Shown in pieces: positions 32,321-42,249 of a stretch of 64,000 nt of DNA; positions within the stretch are counted from its first letter, which is position 1; every line of letters starts with the position of its first letter. The notes beneath the pieces are model-generated. The model made no database searches. It worked only from the letters and a program-made list of their open reading frames with translations, and was not told where the DNA came from. The DNA is from Cladocopium goreaui (lineage: Eukaryota > Sar > Dinophyceae > Suessiales > Symbiodiniaceae): assembly GCA_947184155.2 (NCBI GenBank), contig CAMXCT020005057.1:243990-307989 (forward strand), given 5' to 3'. The position numbers and the translations under genes are program-made.

Positions 32321-33421
32321 AGTTGGTTTATCAACCCATCCAACTTTAGCAAACTGGAAAATTGCCATTATCAATTGGTAAAATCAACATACATCTCTAA
32401 ATGGCCAGTGGGTCATAGCTCTCTACAAGCACAAAATGGTGGATCATAGAAAAAAACCAACATTGCAGATTTTTTGTTCATCTGCAGATCTCGAATCATG
32501 CAGTTGCTTTTCTGAGTGGGTGATGGTCACCCAAACACCATGAAAACCATCTCCTGGCTTACACAAATTCTTGCAGCGATTTGAAGAGTGCTGGTTACTA
32601 TAAAATATGCACTGCAAAAGAGCAGTCATTGAAAAATTGAATGGCATAAGTCTGGTGCAGACTTGGCGTTTGTTGAACAATTAGCTCATCTGTGTGTACA
32701 TGATCTAGATATGTATATATATATATTATAGATATCCCCATATGATGGCTACACTAAGTATACTATATGATCTGTACTTTACAATAATTCAATTTTTGCA
32801 TTAGATCATCTTCGACTGTACTAGCACGCCCAAGAACAGAACTCGCCATCCGAACTCCTTATTGGAGACCGCTCTCGTGAGTTGAATGGTGTTTAATGCA
32901 ATACAGCAACTAAAAAAAAAGGAAATGGATAGAAATGGTGAATTCCTACTAGAATGGCGGCTGACTTTTTCTTGATATTTAAAATTGTGTTTTCTGCATA
33001 GATCCTAAACAGTCTAAACTGTCTAAAATAAACCTCCAGGATTGTGTGTTGGGCGTCTTGGGTAAATGTGCGAATCATGTTTGCAGACCTGCAAGTCTAC
33101 AATCAAAATGTTTTAGTTGAGCCAAACATCACCAGCATTCACCGGCTATTCTTCAGATGCTGCTGTGTAGACAAAAACTGGGGCCTTGCCTGCAAGTCTT
33201 TCGCCACTGTGCAGATCCTGCGCGTGTGGTAGCTGCAGGTTCTGTAGACAAAAGGCAGGTTGTTTCTTGAGATGAGAGCTATCACATAGGTCAATGTTTT
33301 AAAATAGTCTTGGATGACAGATTAACTGGTCAATTGTTAGTGCTGGACACATGTGTGTGCTTTTGTGGTGTACCCAATGTTGGTTTGGTAATTACTGCGG
33401 AGCAACAGTCTGCGGTCGCAG
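32321..33421. other. No confident gene
   Basis: Open frames on both strands around 32.45-33.2 kb lack motifs or paired splice sites. Confidence 0.4.
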
Positions 33422-33505
33422 GGTTGTGAAGACATTTACGAGGGCAATGTCCATCAACCGACATTCGATGTTGGAAATATCGTGGTTGCAACCGGAAGAT
33501 TGCAG
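33422..33505 (+). CDS. Candidate exon, 28 codons
   Basis: Acceptor GGTCGCAG, donor TTGCAG|GTACCT, exactly 28 codons: GCEDIYEGNVHQPTFDVGNI then VVATGRLQ. The composition is that of an ordinary folded protein and unlike the Lys/Ala exons. It starts a cluster of such exons (33.4-34.2 kb). Family not recognised. Confidence 0.55.
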
Positions 33506-33680
33506 GTACCTCACATCCCTAATGATATTTAATGGTTCCGATAGAATCCCATGATTTTAAAGAAATTTAGGAAATCAGAGCTATCATCCATTTGCAGATT
33601 TTGCATATTTTCTTGAAGGGCTGATTGGATCGGCTTTCTTTAGTGATCCATTTTTTTTTCACCGTGGCCACAGTGAGAAG

Positions 33681-33728
33681 CTGTTCTCAAGAAGCCACCA
33701 TGCATTGACGGCGAGAGTTGCAATCGAG
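33681..33728 (+). CDS. Candidate exon, 16 codons
   Basis: Acceptor GTGAGAAG, donor ATCGAG|GTCAGT, whole codons LFSRSHHALTARVAIE. In phase with the preceding candidate. A family B element occupies the following intron. Confidence 0.45.
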
Positions 33729-33763
33729 GTCAGTGGTTCGCAGGACATCATTTTAAACTGTGG

Positions 33764-33924
33764 CTGGTTGGTGGTTTGGAACCATGGAATTTTATGACTT
33801 TCCATAATATTTCTGGGATAATTCTTCCCAATCTGACTAATATTGTTTGATTTGTTCCATAATATATGGGATAATCATCCCAATCTGACTATTTTTTTTC
33901 AAGATGGTTAAAACCACCAACCAG
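33764..33924. mobile_element. Family B element, lengthened (B7)
   Basis: CTGGTTGGTGGTTTGGAACC to AAAACCACCAACCAG, 161 bp. The GGGATAATCNTCCCAATCTGACTA core is present twice. TTTTAAACTGTG occurs at 33751-33762 and again at 33925-33936, framing the element. Confidence 0.9.
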
Positions 33925-33972
33925 TTTTAAACTGTGATCAATGGACTGGTAGTTTCAAAATAAACAACTAAG

Positions 33973-34199
33973 AAGTGGGCAACCCTTGCATTAACCGACG
34001 AAATTTGGAGATGGTGAACAAAGTGTTCACGAACCATAGTTTCTCCGGTGATGATGACTTGGGAAAGGTTTATTATTGGCTGTACCATGATGTACCACAT
34101 TATCCATTTGATGCTTTGTCTGAAAACAAATTGAGAAATTTCCTTCGACTGGAAAGGCTCAAAACCTCATCCTGGCTGTCAAAAAAGACTGATACCCTG
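33973..34199 (+). CDS. Candidate exon, 75 codons
   Basis: A long island open in one frame from 33975. It reads NRRNLEMVNKVFTNHSFSGD, then DDLGKVYYWLYHDVPHYPFD and ALSENKLRNFLRLERLKTSS, ending ACCCTG|GTGAAC. It is the best single protein-like stretch outside the retroelement. With AG at 33971-33972 as acceptor the phase does not match the previous candidate, so an exon may be missing. Family unknown. Confidence 0.55.
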
Positions 34200-34277
34200 G
34201 TGAACATCTACAGTTGGTAGATGTTGGTAGTTGGATTTAGATGAATGTTCAATCCTCCCAAAAGATAATAATTATGA

Positions 34278-34365
34278 TCTTTGGTAATTTAACATAACTA
34301 TGGATAATCACCGTTTTTAAGAGGTAAATCACCGACATAGCTGAGCCATGGCTTCCATAGCAACA
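34278..34365. mobile_element. Truncated family A element (A13)
   Basis: TTTGGTAATTTAACATAACT and the family A interior are present up to GGCTTCCATAGCAA. The right terminal TTACCAGAGGGTA is missing and GC-richer sequence follows. Confidence 0.65.
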
Positions 34366-34729
34366 AATTTGCGGAGAGTGTGGTCCGTAGCTTGTGATCC
34401 TCATATGTTCCGCAACCGCTGACCCAGCGGCAGAATGCTGACATCAGAAATTCCACAGCTGTGACGCAAAGAGGCTGCGAAATCACAGCATCACGTGATG
34501 GATGTTGTTGGATCTAATTGATTATATAACCTGTTTTTGTGGGTGGTTTCAGTATGCACAAAAAATGGGGATGTTTTTTTTCAATGGGGTCAAGTTGCCT
34601 ATGAAATTACCATTTTTTTCTGGGGGAATTTTCCATCATCCAGCTGGACCAGCTATGACTTGGCCATGGAATATCGTGGATCCAATGGGAATGGGATTCT
34701 TCAGAGTTCAAGGAGACGCCTTCATTTTT

Positions 34730-34840
34730 CTTGTGAACGTAGGGAATGAGGGAATGATCCATAATCATCATAATCACTATCAAGAATGATCCCAACAACC
34801 CCCAGCAACACATCCATTCCCTACGTTTAGCACCAGTAAG
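34730..34840. mobile_element. Family G element (G2)
   Basis: CGTAGGGAATGAGGGAATGA at the left and CATTCCCTACGTTTAGCACC plus AGTAAG at the right. Confidence 0.75.
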
Positions 34841-34888
34841 TTTTAGGTTGCTGAAATTGGAGCCCCTTCGCGAACGGGGATGATGTTT

Positions 34889-34998
34889 ACCACAGTGGAT
34901 GGTTGCGAAATCCTGCACCAGTTGCCGGTTGATCCCATGATTCATAGGGTTTCAACTTTTCAACCATCTGGTGCTGCAGGATTTCGAAACCATCCACA
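34889..34998. mobile_element. Single inverted-repeat element (family K)
   Basis: CCACAGTGGATGGTTGCGAA...ATCCTGCACCAG is mirrored by CTGGTGCTGCAGGATTTCGA...AACCATCCACAGTA. About 110 bp; one copy here. Confidence 0.7.
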
Positions 34999-35477
34999 GT
35001 ACTCCCAGTCACGGTTGGTTAATGGGGTCTATGATTGGTTTTACCACGTTATGACCACAAACCAATGATTTCACAGACTGAAACTGAGCAAAGCTGGCAT
35101 TGGATCAGGCTGGGTGCCTGCTAGATCACCTAGACGGAAAAAAAAAACGTTTTTTTTGCGTCCCAAAATGGGAGATGCCAAACATCTGAGATGTCCATTT
35201 TTCAAAAGGTCAGGGATGAAAACTCGAAGTTTTCAGGTCATGAAACACAGAAAACCAAGCTGCGGATTCTTCCTTGCAGCTTAAGGTGTAGCTCAAACAT
35301 CAAGAGTCAGGAGGTGATTACCCTACAATGAGGGAGTGTTAAAGATACTGCAACACTATATTAACAATATTACATATGAAATCATATAAGATAGATATAA
35401 CATACTAATACTATATACTGCAATTTATTGCAATATACAATGTGGTTTGGTGGCTGGTTGAACCCCAATACGAGCAG
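34999..35477. other. No gene recognised
   Basis: Spacer with poly-A/T runs; no supported feature. Confidence 0.45.
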
Positions 35478-35597
35478 AGTATAACCATCCGCCTGGGGTT
35501 GAACTTCATCGCATGTTTTTGACCCGGTGCTTGTATGAATCGACTGTAGGGGCTGTGGTGGAATCCAAGTATCACAGACCTTGGGGAGAAACTTTGA
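35478..35597 (+). CDS. Candidate exon, about 40 codons
   Basis: Follows ACGAGCAG. The open frame reads YNHPPGVELHRMFLTRCLYE and then STVGAVVESKYHRPWGETL, with a possible donor TTTGA|GTTGAT just before an in-frame TGA. The minus strand is also open here (MEFTINSKFLPKVCDTWIPP), so strand is not proven. Confidence 0.4.
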
Positions 35598-35659
35598 GTT
35601 GATGGTAAACTCCAATGCCGGGCCAAATATTACTGTCCAGTGGTAAGGTTTAATTCACC

Positions 35660-35841
35660 ATCTATTCCAAAATGATCATGATGACTCTGATGACCATTCA
35701 ATATACTTGTGTGGTGTCCAATTTGGGTGTACAATCATGGACAATTCTTCTGCGGAACCTGGACGTTCATTCCGAAAGATCGAGCAAACTGCCTGACGTT
35801 TACCTTGCTGATATCGGGATGGGTCAAAAGGATTCAAAAGG
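35660..35841 (+). CDS. Ambiguous candidate exon
   Basis: Ends AAAAG|GTATGA, a strong donor. Two plus frames are open up to it: one with RSSKLPDVYLADIGMGQKDS, another with WTFIPKDRANCLTFTLLISG. I cannot choose between them from sequence alone. Confidence 0.3.
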
Positions 35842-35908
35842 TATGAATGGGTGTCTTGCAAAAAGGATGTTTTATAATGTTTTATACCTTACTTATCGTA
35901 ATTGATAA

Positions 35909-36011
35909 CTTACTGGTGCTAAACGCAGGGAATGAGGGAATGAGCCATAATCACTAGTAATAATCATCCCATTCCCCCATTCCCATCAATTCCTTACTAA
36001 GCACCAGTAAG
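35909..36011. mobile_element. Family G element (G3)
   Basis: CTTACTGGTGCTAAACGCAG to TTACTAAGCACCAGTAAG, 103 bp; the best-conserved G copy, with near-perfect ends. Confidence 0.85.
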
Positions 36012-36051
36012 ATGATAATCATGTATGTTTATTCATCCTTATTCGCTGTTT

Positions 36052-36141
36052 TACGTCGCTGGATGTGTGGATCCGGCAACTTGGCAACTGGCCGCGGTGA
36101 TGGCAGCGACAGCACGAAGCAACAGTAGCCAAGAATCACCA
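36052..36141 (+). CDS. Candidate exon ending at a family H element
   Basis: A GC-rich island reading YVAGCVDPATWQLAAVMAAT then ARSNSSQESP. The first GT after it is CCA|GTAATG, whose TAATG is the first five bases of the H2 element. The 5' limit is uncertain. Confidence 0.45.
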
Positions 36142-36142
36142 G

Positions 36143-36257
36143 TAATGTGGTTAAAACACTGCCGTAAACTAGCCATGACTGGGAATGGTGCAAAAATACC
36201 ACCTATAAAAATGGTGATGACTGGGGGATGGTTTATGGCATTGTTTTAACCACATTA
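36143..36257. mobile_element. Family H element (H2)
   Basis: TAATGTGGTTAAAACACTGC to GTTTTAACCACATTA, with ATGGTGATGACTGGGGGATG inside. G lies immediately outside at both ends, giving G|TAATG at the left and CATTA|G at the right. Confidence 0.85.
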
Positions 36258-36290
36258 GCCATTGTTTTTCCATCATTTGTTTGTAATTAG

Positions 36291-36454
36291 GTGTTCCAAA
36301 TAAAGTTTTCACTCATGGTGGCAAAATTCAGGTTCCCTGTCAAACATGTGCCGATAGTTTCCGATTCACAACAAGTGCGGGTGATCTTTCCAGTAGTGAA
36401 GATCATCCCAGTTCCATCCCCTTTCGAAACAAAAAAAAGTGTGGTTTCAGCTAG
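36291..36454 (+). CDS. Candidate exon, possible terminal exon
   Basis: Follows TTTGTAATTAG. The frame reads VPNKVFTHGGKIQVPCQTCA then DSFRFTTSAGDLSSSEDHPS and stops at TAG 36452-36454. An alternative plus frame (VFQIKFSLMVAKFRFPVKHV) stays open longer. The first has the more hydrophilic, exon-like composition. CQTC could be half of a metal site, but no partner is seen. Confidence 0.35.
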
Positions 36455-36612
36455 AAAAGTCACTCAAAAAAATCATGTCCTAAGGTCCTGAGGGTTTGAT
36501 ATGTGATTTCCCAAGATTTTCCCACATGTTTTTAATGATGGCTAGCCTTTGAGCACTTGTGCCCGGTTGGAAAGCTCCAACCAAGTTACGGCCATGGGTG
36601 TTGGCGCCTCAG

Positions 36613-36643
36613 CGAAAGCCAAGACGCCGCAGGTGCGGTTCCG
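36613..36643 (+). CDS. Candidate micro-exon
   Basis: GCGCCTCAG acceptor and TTCCG|GTGAGC donor, 31 nt, reading KAKTPQVRF. Lys-rich and consistent with the Lys/Ala gene. The donor is a very strong consensus match. Confidence 0.4.
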
Positions 36644-36980
36644 GTGAGCGCCGTCAGCGCCATGGCGATGTTGAAACGTGGCATGCCCCCATTTTCTTCA
36701 CAAAATGGGCATCTTCGATCTTCAGGTCATTGATAAATGGTCTTGATATATTTTTTTGTCCATAATTGTTGGTTTAATGTTTAATGGACTTGAGTCATGC
36801 GTTTCTGCTGTATCGAAATCCCAGTTGCACCATATTTTTATGCATACATGTATGTCAATGTATATGTTAAGTATGTAAGTCGTTAGTTCTTGTCTTATTT
36901 GTCTTGTTGTTTCGCAAGTGTTTCTAGGAAGTGTTGCTACTTCTGTGAACACGCCCGGGGCGTTCTGTCTTCGATGGCAG

Positions 36981-37046
36981 GCATCCGACAGCAAGTCCGC
37001 CGCGGAAGCGCCAGCGGAAGCTGCGACGCCCAAGGCGAAGCTCCCA
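36981..37046 (+). CDS. Candidate exon of the Lys/Ala/Pro protein
   Basis: ATGGCAG acceptor and CTCCCA|GTTTTC donor, 22 whole codons: ASDSKSAAEAPAEAATPKAK then LP. Confidence 0.55.
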
Positions 37047-37087
37047 GTTTTCTAGGGTGTATATACTGTAAACCAAATATAGCAATT

Positions 37088-37178
37088 ACCCATAGGATCC
37101 ATGTATGGTATACTAACATTGGGGGTAAATTGATGGGATCCATGTTACCATATATAGCATACATGGATCCTATGGGTT
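37088..37178. mobile_element. Family E element (E2)
   Basis: ACCCATAGGATCCATGTATG to TACATGGATCCTATGGGTTA; TTA flanks both sides. Confidence 0.85.
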
Positions 37179-37416
37179 ATAGGTATAGTTTAGTAACTTA
37201 CAATGTGATATACCATAATTTGTGCAGGTAATTCTGCTCTAATTCCCTTTGATTCAGCTCTGAACAGAGTTTATTATATAATCAGACGTTGACATGGCTT
37301 TTTGCGGAGCCGCTCTACTCAATAAGCAGAGTTTCCATGTTCTGCTGTCCATCTTTTTGTTAAGAGAAACTGTCTGAGAAAGTCTGACTCACTTTGGTGT
37401 GATGATCCGGGTGCAG

Positions 37417-37460
37417 GAGAAATCCCAAGCGGAGTCTTCGCAGGCGCGGTTCCCCAGAAG
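37417..37460 (+). CDS. Candidate exon
   Basis: GGGTGCAG acceptor and CCAGAAG|GTGAGA donor. It reads EKSQAESSQARFPR, 44 nt. Both splice sites are strong matches. Confidence 0.5.
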
Positions 37461-37853
37461 GTGAGAAAACGAAGCAGCGAACAGTTCACTTTGAACTGAA
37501 GGTCAGTTAATTATTGTCGATGGGGGACATATAACTTGAAACATATATATATATATATGTATATGACTGTATATGGGATTATTTGTATCCATAAAATTTA
37601 TTTTACAACTATATTATTTGTATATTGGGTTCAATCCCATGAAAATTCATAGTTCATTCCCATGAACTTCCATTCAATCACGAATGGATCTAATGGTTAA
37701 ATCCCATTCGATCAAATCATTGATACGTTGTGGTCACCCGTTGATTCCCGCTGGGTACCGATGGTTTTCGGAGCTTTCAAATGGGTGTGTCCGGAAATGG
37801 GACCCCAAAATTGTGATTTTGTACGGGAAGGAAGTTGGGGTATCCTATTTTCA
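37461..37853. other. No gene recognised
   Basis: TA microsatellite at about 37546-37570, otherwise AT-rich spacer. Confidence 0.45.
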
Positions 37854-37984
37854 TACAATGTGAGGCCCCCCAGTGATGTTAGTTGGTTTATAAGCCCCAG
37901 TAACTATAGTTATTTACGTACCATAAACCATAGTTATTGGAGTTATTGGCACCAACTTAGCTATCTTGGGGGCTTCACATTGTA
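37854..37984. mobile_element. Family C element (C3)
   Basis: TACAATGTGAGGCCCCCC to GGGGGCTTCACATTGTA, 131 bp. Confidence 0.9.
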
Positions 37985-38232
37985 CAAACCCAAATATTTT
38001 GAGATGTATACCGTGTCCAGTGAAGCGTTCGACACATGTTGGAGGTGGCAAAGTCTGGCGATTCGTGGTTTCAAATTGTGTTCCTCTTCTGTGTCCGGTT
38101 TTCTCAGTATATATTTGGGATATTTTGGAATGATACGTTCGAATGATTCCCAATGATATGTTTCAGCTGGGGTGTTCTTAACCCCTGGTCTTTCATGGGG
38201 CCGTTGGAAAGCCGCCGCCTCAGATTTCGGCA

Positions 38233-38341
38233 TACCCTCTGGCTATGACATAGCCATGGGAAATGGCCCATAGAAATAGAGGTTTACCGTTTTTTAAAAA
38301 TGGTGATTTTCCATGGCTATGTTAGTCATAACCAGATGGTA
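38233..38341. mobile_element. Family A element, TATGACATA subtype (A14)
   Basis: TACCCTCTGGCTATGACATA to TTAGTCATAACCAGATGGTA, 109 bp. Confidence 0.85.
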
Positions 38342-38393
38342 TCCCAAACATATTCCTGATATTTCGACATATTTCATCATATTTCTACAGGAT

Positions 38394-38840
38394 GGGGCCC
38401 CCAAGAGCTAAGTTGCCTTATAAGTGGCTTAACATGGCTTAACGGCTTAACTATAGTTTATGGATGTTTATGGTAGTTAACTATGATATACCGGTAACTA
38501 AGTTAATGGGGGTTATACCATCTGGTTATTTAACAGTTCGCCATGGAAAGGTCCACCATGTTTAAGAACGGTAAACCATCTATTTCTATGGGCCATCTAT
38601 ACCATGGCTATGTTAGTCATAACCCGATGGCAATTACAGTATATTGCTGATATAATTCCCATTAATCATATGTTTATCAACATATATCAACCATACATGG
38701 AAATGGTATTACAACGTATTATTTACCTACATTTGGGTGATTATTAGGGCAAATGTAGGCAAATATACCAGCACCATGGAGCATATGGGTAAGTTAATGG
38801 AGGTTATAATGGGTTCTAAGCCAACTTATAACTGGTGCTC
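38394..38840. mobile_element. Mosaic of family C/D-like pieces
   Basis: GGGGCCCCCAAGAGCTAAGTT and repeated TTAACTATAGTTTATGG text lead to TAACTAAGTTAATGGGGGTT, where A15 is inserted. TAAGTTAATGGAGGTTATAA and AACTTATAACTGG reappear at 38790-38835. Exact limits are unclear. Confidence 0.5.
38516..38632. mobile_element. Family A element (A15)
   Basis: TACCATCTGGTTATTTAACA to TTAGTCATAACCCGATGGCA, a diverged copy with GTTCGCCATGGAAAGGTCCA inside. Confidence 0.75.
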
Positions 38841-38864
38841 TAACCGCCCGCCCTGTGTCCGAAG

Positions 38865-38909
38865 GTGCCTCCATCCACTGTGCCCGAGCCGGTGGCGCCG
38901 CTGGCGCCG
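38865..38909 (+). CDS. Candidate exon, Pro/Val-rich
   Basis: GTCCGAAG acceptor, 15 whole codons VPPSTVPEPVAPLAP, then GTGGCT as possible donor; alternatively it continues with VAGTE. Fits the Ala/Pro part of the plus-strand gene. Confidence 0.4.
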
Positions 38910-39167
38910 GTGGCTGGGACCGAACGACCATTCGTTGCTTCCATTCTTTGGTGGCAAATGGTTCATTTATCATGATTTGTTCCTTCATGTTTGCTGGTTA
39001 TGCTAGTTTTTGCAGGTTAAATCATGAAACATCATGTTTAACCCATCATTTACGTTGGGTAATCCAATGTTCAGCTCCAGAATTGGCAGGGTTGTTACTG
39101 AAATCACCATCTGTTGTTTAGGACAAACCCCTTTTGTTGCTCCAACCTTGGTACATTTTCCAAACAG

Positions 39168-39207
39168 CTCTGAGGCTGAAGAGGCGAAGGCGGATGACAA
39201 TCTCTGG
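39168..39207 (+). CDS. Candidate exon, acidic
   Basis: CCAAACAG acceptor and CTGG|GTGTAA donor; reads SEAEEAKADDNLW. Short and acidic. Confidence 0.4.
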
Positions 39208-39214
39208 GTGTAAA

Positions 39215-39300
39215 CCTTATGTAAACCATCCCCAATTTTACCATGGTGGTATAAACCAAAAAAAATTGGTGGTTTATGACATTGCTTTAGCAACTATCAA
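39215..39300. mobile_element. Family H element, shortened (H3)
   Basis: TATGTAAACCATCCCC ... ATTGGTGGTTTATGACATTG plus CTTTAGCAAC. Ends are decayed. Confidence 0.6.
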
Positions 39301-39320
39301 TATTTTATAATATATGTAAT

Positions 39321-39375
39321 ACAAAAGGTGGTGCCCCAGTTCGTTAGCTACTTCATGGGGGGGCACCACCTTGTA
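39321..39375. mobile_element. Miniature family D element (D2)
   Basis: ACAAAAGGTGGTGCCCCAGT to GGGGGGGCACCACCTTGTA, only 55 bp, so both ends survive with almost no interior. Confidence 0.8.
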
Positions 39376-40091
39376 GATGATGTACAATAATGTAAGATAA
39401 CCTGTATGATTCATTGATAGTATATATAGGATGGTACCCAATAGATAATCACAACTGTATCAATTTATTCAGGATATCTAGCATGTACTATGGGATGATC
39501 TGTATACAGTATAGATTATATGATATATATATATTATATGGTTATGAATCATGATATGTCACTATGAACCAGTATAGATCATTATGAACCATGTATATGT
39601 ATTATAGACGATGATCTAAATATTCAACGGCATCATCATTAGGTAACCTTTGGAATAACATGATATGCGTTATGATTCACCATGCGAGGTGAGGGTTCAG
39701 CCATATTTGGGCCTTGGGATAACGGACTTTGGGTACTTGTTGCTATTTTTTTGTGATTGTCATCAGCCACAGATGATGATGTACAGAATTATTCAATTAT
39801 TTTTGAAGTATATAAACAGTATATACAATAAATAATCCCATCATCATCAAATAATCCCATTAACAGCTGATAGTTGTATATAGTTCTATGGGCTAAACAG
39901 ATATACGATCATCATCTATTGAATAATATGGGAATGCAATGGTGATAGAATCTGAAAGATATGTTGTTGCACTTGTATAAAAATGGGCATGTCTTGAGAT
40001 AGTGTTGTTCGCGACCGTCATATTTGTGAGTTTGTTTGAAGATGGGGTCCCCAATCAATCTGCTGGGGGATCATGATGTGGCCGCCATAAT
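39376..40091. other. No gene recognised
   Basis: AT-rich text with repeated CATTATGAACC and ATGATCATC-like phrases. Confidence 0.5.
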
Positions 40092-40202
40092 TACCCGGCC
40101 TGGTAAACATACAAAAAGCGAACTGGAAAATGGCCCATTTATAGTTGATTTACCCATTAAACATGGTGGTTTTCCATAGCTATGTTAGTTTACCAGAGGG
40201 TA
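40092..40202. mobile_element. Family A element (A16)
   Basis: TACCCGGCCTGGTAAACATA to AGTTTACCAGAGGGTA, 111 bp. Confidence 0.9.
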
Positions 40203-40444
40203 CAGTACTTGAGTATCTTGTAATGTTGGTATGTGATGGTTGGTTGGCTAGTCGATATAATCATACTCAGACAATGCCATCTGGGTTTGTCACTGGTTCT
40301 GACAAGTTTGATATATCTCATGGGGATACAATATGGTGGTGATAGAACTGGGTACAATTGTTTTTAATGGGGAACAATTGCACATAGAGCCAAGATCTAT
40401 GAACTATGTGTGTCTAGACATGGGGGTTTCCCCCAAACCAGCCA

Positions 40445-40545
40445 ATCTTGGCATCCGGCATCGCCCTGGACGGTATGCCCAATTCGTACTACCCCAAAGG
40501 TGGCTGGGGAAATCTTGGGGAAAATCCGCAACGGGGACTTTCCAG
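40445..40545 (+). CDS. Candidate exon
   Basis: A GC-richer stretch with two open plus frames. One reads ASGIALDGMPNSYYPKGGWG then NLGENPQRG, Gly/Asn-rich and plausible; the other is more basic. No clear splice limits. Confidence 0.3.
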
Positions 40546-40700
40546 CCATGAGTTCGGAGGCTTCCAGCCATGAGTTCTGAGGAACATCCTGTAACTCAAT
40601 GGTTAATAATGATGGTTAATCAATGGTTAATCAATGGTTAATGATGGTTAATAATGGTTTAATGATGGTTAATAATGGTTTAATGATGGTTAATGATATT

Positions 40701-40818
40701 TGGTTGGTGGTGACTGGAACCATGGAATTTTATGACTGTCCATTTCATATATGGAATAATCCTTCCCATTGACAAACTCCATCATTTTTCAAGATGGTTA
40801 AAACGCACCACCAACCAG
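40701..40818. mobile_element. Family B element (B8)
   Basis: TGGTTGGTGGTGACTGGAAC to ACGCACCACCAACCAG; CAAGATGGTTAAAA subtype. Confidence 0.85.
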
Positions 40819-40839
40819 TGATCCAGAAGCCAACATTCC

Positions 40840-40884
40840 GAAGTCCATCATATTTTCAGAGGGGTAGGGTAGGTCAACCACCAA
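40840..40884. mobile_element. Right part of a family B element
   Basis: GTCCATCATATTTTCAGAGG then GGTCAACCACCAAG; the left half is absent. Confidence 0.7.
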
Positions 40885-40985
40885 GAACATCCTGTAACTC
40901 AATGGAGCAAACTCTCTCGTGGAATCCCGTGGAACAAAATCATGCAGGATCGACAGATCGATGGTCCGAAAAAAATCGACTGAGA

Positions 40986-41099
40986 TGGGGGTTTCCATAA
41001 AGTTGGGGTACCCCTTTATCGCTGGATGCTTAAACAAAAATGGAAAATCCGATGTATAAATGGATGATAACTAGGGGTACCCCTATGACTTAGGAAACC
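40986..41099. mobile_element. Family F element (F2)
   Basis: GGTTTCCATAAAGTTGGGGT then ACCCC, mirrored by GGGGTACCCCTATGACTTAG then GAAACC. Best-preserved F copy. Confidence 0.85.
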
Positions 41100-41246
41100 T
41101 TCATATTTCTCGGCTAAAAGTCAGGACAGGTTTTTTCTCGCTGACAGCCTGGTGGAAGCCAGTTGCAAGCTTGTCTCAGCAAGTCGACTTGCCATCCCAC
41201 ACTATCCACGTTGAAGGTCTATTTATGACATTGGGCTGAGACATTC

Positions 41247-41371
41247 TACAATGTGAGGCCCCCAAGATAGCTAAGTTGGTTTATAACTCCAATAATTTTG
41301 GTTTATGGTACTTATAACTATAGTTACTGGGGCTTATAAACCAACTTATAACTGGGTGGCCTCACATTGTA
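41247..41371. mobile_element. Family C element (C4)
   Basis: TACAATGTGAGGCCCCC to GGGTGGCCTCACATTGTA, 125 bp. Confidence 0.9.
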
Positions 41372-41518
41372 CAAATGATTGGGGATATTTGTGTATTTTG
41401 CCATAGATTCATTTGTTACCCAAGTTGTCCCATGATAACTTGGCTATTTCTATAGTTATTTAATGTTAAGTGTGGGTCACATGCTGGCCCAAAAAAAAGG
41501 ATCCAGTGATGAAACCAG

Positions 41519-41708
41519 CCTTCAAGAAAATTATTTGATGCACTGATTGCACGAAGCATCGGACAGAACATGTTACTGGAAATAAAGAACGAATCGGTTC
41601 GGCTAAGGCATTGTGTCAATGACGAAGCACACCGTGAGTTCCAAGCAATATGTGAGTGTTCCAACGTGCTGACTGCGCGATCTCACGTCCAAACTCAACG
41701 GAAGCCTA
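41519..41708 (+). CDS. Candidate exon, 63 codons
   Basis: GAAACCAG acceptor, phase 0. It reads PSRKLFDALIARSIGQNMLL then EIKNESVRLRHCVNDEAHRE and FQAICECSNVLTARSHVQTQ, ending at CCTA|GTTGGC. Good protein-like composition. The opposite strand is open in parts, but this frame is the most convincing. Family unknown. Confidence 0.5.
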
Positions 41709-41984
41709 GTTGGCCCAATTGATCAGTTCCTGCACAAAACCATTCATACAGACTTCTTCCTCCCTAGACAGACAAGACTCGTGTCGTGCGGTCGGTGGTG
41801 ACAACAACCACTTCTCTGAGCGACTAAACACGTCTCCTTCCTCAGAGTTCCTAGAAGTATCCACTGGCAAGGCCGCACGCGAAAACAAGGCATGAAACTC
41901 CTCCGCACCATGGGTCAACTTCATGGAGTGTCCAGCACAGCAGCCGCAAGTAGTGTTTGGGCGAGATAGGGCTCCTGAGAACAT
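41706..41984 (-). CDS. Hypothetical open frame, strand uncertain
   Basis: 92 codons on the minus strand with MKLTHGAEEFHALFSRAALP and RSEKWLLSPPTARHESCLSR. The plus strand is also open across much of it (SERLNTSPSSEFLEVSTGKA). One of the two is likely coding. No family recognised. Confidence 0.3.
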   Translation of the reverse strand: MFSGALSRPNTTCGCCAGHSMKLTHGAEEFHALFSRAALPVDTSRNSEEGDVFSRSEKWLLSPPTARHESCLSREEEVCMNGFVQELINWAN

Positions 41985-42249
41985 AAGGCAAGCGAGGAAC
42001 TTTAGCTGATAAATCTCAGGTCGTGAAACATTTGAGTCGCGCTGTTCTACATGCCTTAAATAAATAAATATATATATATATATATTAAAAGATATATTTG
42101 CATATAGGAGCAGATTTGTAAACCACGACGACGCCCCGGAGAGTGAAATCGCCTTCGCTGCTGTGTATAGTGTCTATTGATGTACTTATATGTGTGTATA
42201 TGCCTTTATATGTATGTAAATCTTTGTAAATAAACATCCTATATAGCAG

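Larger units (their letters stand above)
40582..40905. repeat. Block bounded by a 21-bp direct repeat
   Basis: GAACATCCTGTAACTCAATG(G) at 40582-40602 recurs exactly at 40885-40905. Between them are ATGGTTAAT repeats, a complete family B element and the right half of another. Confidence 0.85.
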
